A DNA stretch of 64,000 nt from Doryteuthis pealeii (Eukaryota; Mollusca; Cephalopoda; Myopsida; Loliginidae). The stretch is taken from assembly GCA_023376005.1 (NCBI GenBank), contig CM042148.1, forward strand, positions 67,630,304 to 67,694,303, in the 5' to 3' direction. Position 1 is the first letter of the stretch, and each line of letters opens with the position of its first letter. The notes under the pieces are model-generated. The model was not told where the DNA came from, ran no database searches, and saw nothing but the letters and a program-made list of their open reading frames with translations. Shown piece by piece: positions 61,205-64,000 of this stretch. The position numbers were made by a program, and so were the translations under genes.

Positions 61205-61575
61205 AAATTCTATTTCCCCAACCCTATTGCCCTTATGGCAAGCCCCAACCCCTTTTTATCATATGGGTGCTAGAAGGCGGTGACTGCGGGTCTACATGCC
61301 CTGGGAATGACGTTAAACTCTATCTGATGGTGAGGTTCCAGTTTTGGAGGTTTGGGGAATGTGGAGCACCCCATTCATCACCATTGCTCCCTGGTCCACT
61401 CTGACCCGGAGTGGTAGTACCTGTTAGGGTCCCATCTATGGGTTAAATAGAAAAATGTATTTATAAAAACATTGTATTATCCATTAAGAATTGATTTATT
61501 TCAAAACTTTATCGGCATTAAATGACCCACTGAGGTTGATATGCCGTAAAACAAACCAAACCAAACCAAAATTCT
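61205..61575 (+). mobile_element. Dispersed SINE-like repeat family S3
   Basis: Second copy of S3, almost collinear with 45393-45725, ending GATATGCCGTAAAACAAACC. Confidence 0.7.
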
Positions 61576-61686
61576 ATAAAGTCTGTGCATTGACTAATTA
61601 ATACAGAGAATATTTTTTTTTTCATAAAATAAGGAAAATGAAAAGACAATGTCTAGTTTTTTACTTTCTGCATGTAATTAATATAG

Positions 61687-62028
61687 GGTACCATTATAGT
61701 ATGTGGCCTATTAAATCATGTCTCTCTTATAGCAAGTGGCCTACCATAAAAAGCATATTATAAGGTTATGATAATAACTGCTAACCCTAACCCTATTTCA
61801 GAATTTGATAATATTTTAGATCTCTGGTTCATGTAAATTATGGATAAATTCTTTTTTAATTATTCTTAATTACTATATACAGTTTATGACTGAATTGCAT
61901 TTCTTGAAATTGAATATATGTGAAAAATAATTAGTTTCAATAAATTGCTTACTACTTATATCTATAAATATACTCTTACACATTCTATAACAGGATCAAA
62001 AAGGTAGACCATATACTATAATGGCACC
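61687..62028. mobile_element. hAT-like MITE family P3 without the minisatellite, opposite orientation
   Basis: GGTACCATTATAGTATGTGG to the inverted end TATACTATAATGGCACC, with perfect 8-bp duplications TAATATAG (61679-61686, 62029-62036). The internal CTAACCCTAACCCTA tract is retained, but the 31-bp repeat is reduced to a single unit. Confidence 0.88.
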
Positions 62029-62381
62029 TAATATAGAAGTTTGAAATGAAATTTTATTTTTTACTATTTCAGATTTTAAAAAATGTTAATTTTCTAATTT
62101 TAGTTTTGTAAAGTTCAGAATTAAATCTTTTAAAAGCTTAATTATCATTTATAAAAAGATTTGTAATGGTCCAGGCACTGAAATGTAACTTGTATAATTT
62201 TCCACTTATATTTTATACATTTTTTATTATGTATAGAACAGAGACAGAACAAATACAGTTATATCAATTCACCTAATTTAATATAATTAGGAGACGTTCT
62301 ATAAATGAAAATAAAACATAAAATTTGAAGCTTTGGTAAAAATATGTGCTTGCTTCTAAGTATGTCTGTTTGTTTCTTATA

Positions 62382-62506
62382 GTTATTTACTAAGCTTAGC
62401 TTAGATGCGGCACAAGGCCAGAGGTAAGGGGCGCCCAGTGAGATCAATCTCACTAGTCATGGTTTGCCAGTCTAACTTGCTAACCATTACACCATGAGAG
62501 GTGCCC
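62382..62506 (-). mobile_element. tRNA-like retropseudogene with target duplications
   Basis: The minus strand reads GGGGCACCTCTCATGGTGTA...GTGAGATTGATCTCAC...GGGCGCCCC, with near-complementary ends like an acceptor stem and a hairpin in the T-arm position, then about 45 bp of tail. Flanks CTGTTTGTTTCTTATA (62366-62381) and CTGTTTGTTTCTCATA (62507-62522) differ at one base. The loop and B box are not canonical, so a working tRNA gene is unlikely. Confidence 0.6.
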
Positions 62507-62791
62507 CTGTTTGTTTCTCATAAAAAAATCCATGTAGCAGATACTGTTTTATTAACTCTTTGGTCAGCAGACTGCAGCATCCCCTGTGTATTCACAGATT
62601 AAAAATGCTTATATGTGACTCATATCTTTTTCTTTATTGCTATCAGAATGATTATATTAATTAACAAAATATACTTATTTAAAACTTTTGAAATGAGATT
62701 TTGAACTCTTAAAAAAAATTAAATAAATAGAATTGCATAAAAAATAATTAAATATTTTTTAATTTTAAAATTTTTAATTTTCTTTTTTCAG

Positions 62792-62872
62792 ATGCTGATG
62801 CAGATGAAGAATTTCAATCAGCTTTGTTTGAAATGCAAAAGTTACTCAAAGCAGATCTTTTATTTCTTGAAG
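62792..62872 (+). CDS. Internal exon of an unrecognised downstream gene
   Basis: The acceptor TTTTTTCAG ends at 62791 and the donor GGTAATTTG starts at 62873. The 81 bp read ADADEEFQSALFEMQKLLKA then DLLFLE in the only open frame, an acidic then amphipathic coiled-coil-like peptide. The next candidate acceptor, TTTTTTCAG at 63647-63655, would add GQLTLNHISL in the matching phase. I do not recognise the protein. The gene lies on the same strand as DAW1, about 26 kb downstream, and continues beyond the window. Confidence 0.6.
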
Positions 62873-62949
62873 GTAATTTGTTTTTTGGTGCTTCCATAGA
62901 AAATTTCATAGAACATTGATTTAATTTTGTTTCTTTTGATGAAAACTGA

Positions 62950-63180
62950 TAGCAGCCCTGTCAACTGTGGCTTTAGAATACACCAACTGCAACCCTCCAC
63001 CAATGACCTCCCCCATGTGACCATCTGTTGGCCGTGAGTGGTGACCCACGATGCTTAAGGACGGAATCCTGGTAGATGAGCTGTCCATAACATGCAAGAC
63101 TCCACTTAGGCCCTTACTTAGACGAGCGGTCGGAGAGGCCCCCTCTGATCAGTCGGCTGGTCATGTCAAGCCCTAGCACT
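62950..63180 (+). repeat. Dispersed repeat family S5
   Basis: Shares a block with 50985-51120 (GGCTTTAGAATACACCAACT versus GGGCTTTACAATACACCGAC) and is GC-richer than its surroundings. Likely SINE-related, but I cannot place Pol III boxes with confidence. Confidence 0.4.
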
Positions 63181-63184
63181 TATG

Positions 63185-63535
63185 ATTGTCCCAACCCTAT
63201 TGTCCTTATGGCATCCCCATCCCCTTTTATCATATGTGCTAGAAGGCAGTGGCTGTGGGTCTTCATGTCCTGGGAATGATGTTAAACTCTATCTGATGGT
63301 GAGGTTCCATTTCTGGAGGTCTGGGAAATGTGGAGCACCCTTTCATCCCCTTTACTCCCAGGTTCATTCTGACCTGGAGTGGTAGTACTTGTTTGGGTCC
63401 CATCTATGGGTTAAATAGAAAAATGTGTTTATAAAAACAAAATTGAGTTTCCATTAAGAATGAATTTATTTCAAAACTTTGTCGGCATTAAATGACCCAC
63501 CGAGGTTGATATGATGTTAAACAAACAAACAATAT
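63185..63535 (+). mobile_element. Dispersed SINE-like repeat family S3, diverged copy
   Basis: Third copy, ending GATATGATGTTAAACAAACA. It lies in the intron following the exon at 62792. Confidence 0.68.
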
Positions 63536-63614
63536 ATGAAAACTGGTAGGTATAAATTTAAGGTTATCCAATAAGATGTATTTTGATATTAAATTAATTA
63601 TTGAAATTGTCTTA

Positions 63615-63775
63615 TAATGCACTTATTTTATTTAAAAACTTTTGTATTTTTTCAGGTCAGTTAACTTTGAACCACATATCTTTAAGGTGTAACACAGATT
63701 CTCAAAGATACGTGGTTCAAAGTTAACTGACCTGAAAAAATGTAAAAGTTTTTAAATAAAATAACTGAGGCATTA
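63615..63775. repeat. Palindrome that includes a candidate exon start
   Basis: TTTTATTTAAAAACTTTTGT..TCAGGTCAGTTAACTTTG..CACATATCTTTAAG and, after a 16-base loop, its inverse with a few differences. The left arm carries the polypyrimidine-AG and the 63656-63686 candidate exon. Confidence 0.75.
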
Positions 63776-64000
63776 TATCTTTTATTCATTAATATATCAA
63801 CACAGAAATTTTCATTAAATTTGGTTAATTCCCTGATTTTTGGTATTTTTTTTCTTTCGGCGGGGTCACATACGATGGTGGAATTTAGGTCCATTTAGTT
63901 TGATTTAAACAAAGATTCTCTCATAAAAAGAACAATTCTAAAATTCTTGCTTATTTCATTGGCTTCATATAACAGGTGTTTTAAGCTTGTTTGATGTTAA

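Overview
This window is intron-rich, AT-rich, repeat-laden animal nuclear DNA. Its only recognisable host gene is DAW1 (dynein assembly factor with WD repeats 1, the ODA16 homologue), a cilia/flagella gene, so the organism is a ciliated eukaryote. Metazoan-type introns, tRNA-derived SINEs, non-LTR reverse transcriptase, hAT-like and pogo/Tigger-like MITEs and TTAGGG-type internal repeats fit an invertebrate. A lophotrochozoan (mollusc-like) genome is my guess, not something the sequence proves.

Layout. 1-13,891 (copy A) holds the last five DAW1 exons (685-791, 1637-1758, 2901-3073, 6503-6665, 9155-9189), the 3' UTR and repeat-rich flank. A run of exactly 100 N follows (13,901-14,000). 14,001-27,890 contains an array of about 50 copies of a 114-bp satellite (14,745-21,165) interrupted by a fold-back element, and then the four preceding DAW1 exons (22,179-26,998). 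Three of those four exons carry small frameshifting indels. 27,891-41,410 (copy B) is a near-identical second version of copy A, with the same five exons and 3' flank. 41,410-64,000 is non-duplicated and mostly intergenic: SINEs, two well-delimited solo LTRs, several palindromic MITEs, a 1.3-kb minisatellite (59,290-60,560) and, at 62,792-62,872, one exon of an unrecognised downstream gene.

Interpretation. Exons 22,179-26,998 followed by copy B give one DAW1 gene in the correct order with eight WD40 repeats, lacking only the N-terminal exons. Copy A ends at the N gap and differs from B by two synonymous coding changes plus at least nine presence/absence insertions, several with clean empty sites. 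The simplest reading is an allelic haplotype retained in the scaffold (false duplication); a recent true tandem duplication is the alternative. The frameshifts between 24.1 and 27.0 kb are mostly one-base length changes in or beside homopolymers, in keeping with unpolished long-read sequence rather than gene decay.

The most interesting repeat biology is a family of about 230-bp near-perfect palindromes with 8-bp target duplications and telomere-like CCCTAA cores (at least nine copies). A second, different 8-bp-TSD family also carries TTAGGG repeats and, in some copies, a 31-bp minisatellite.
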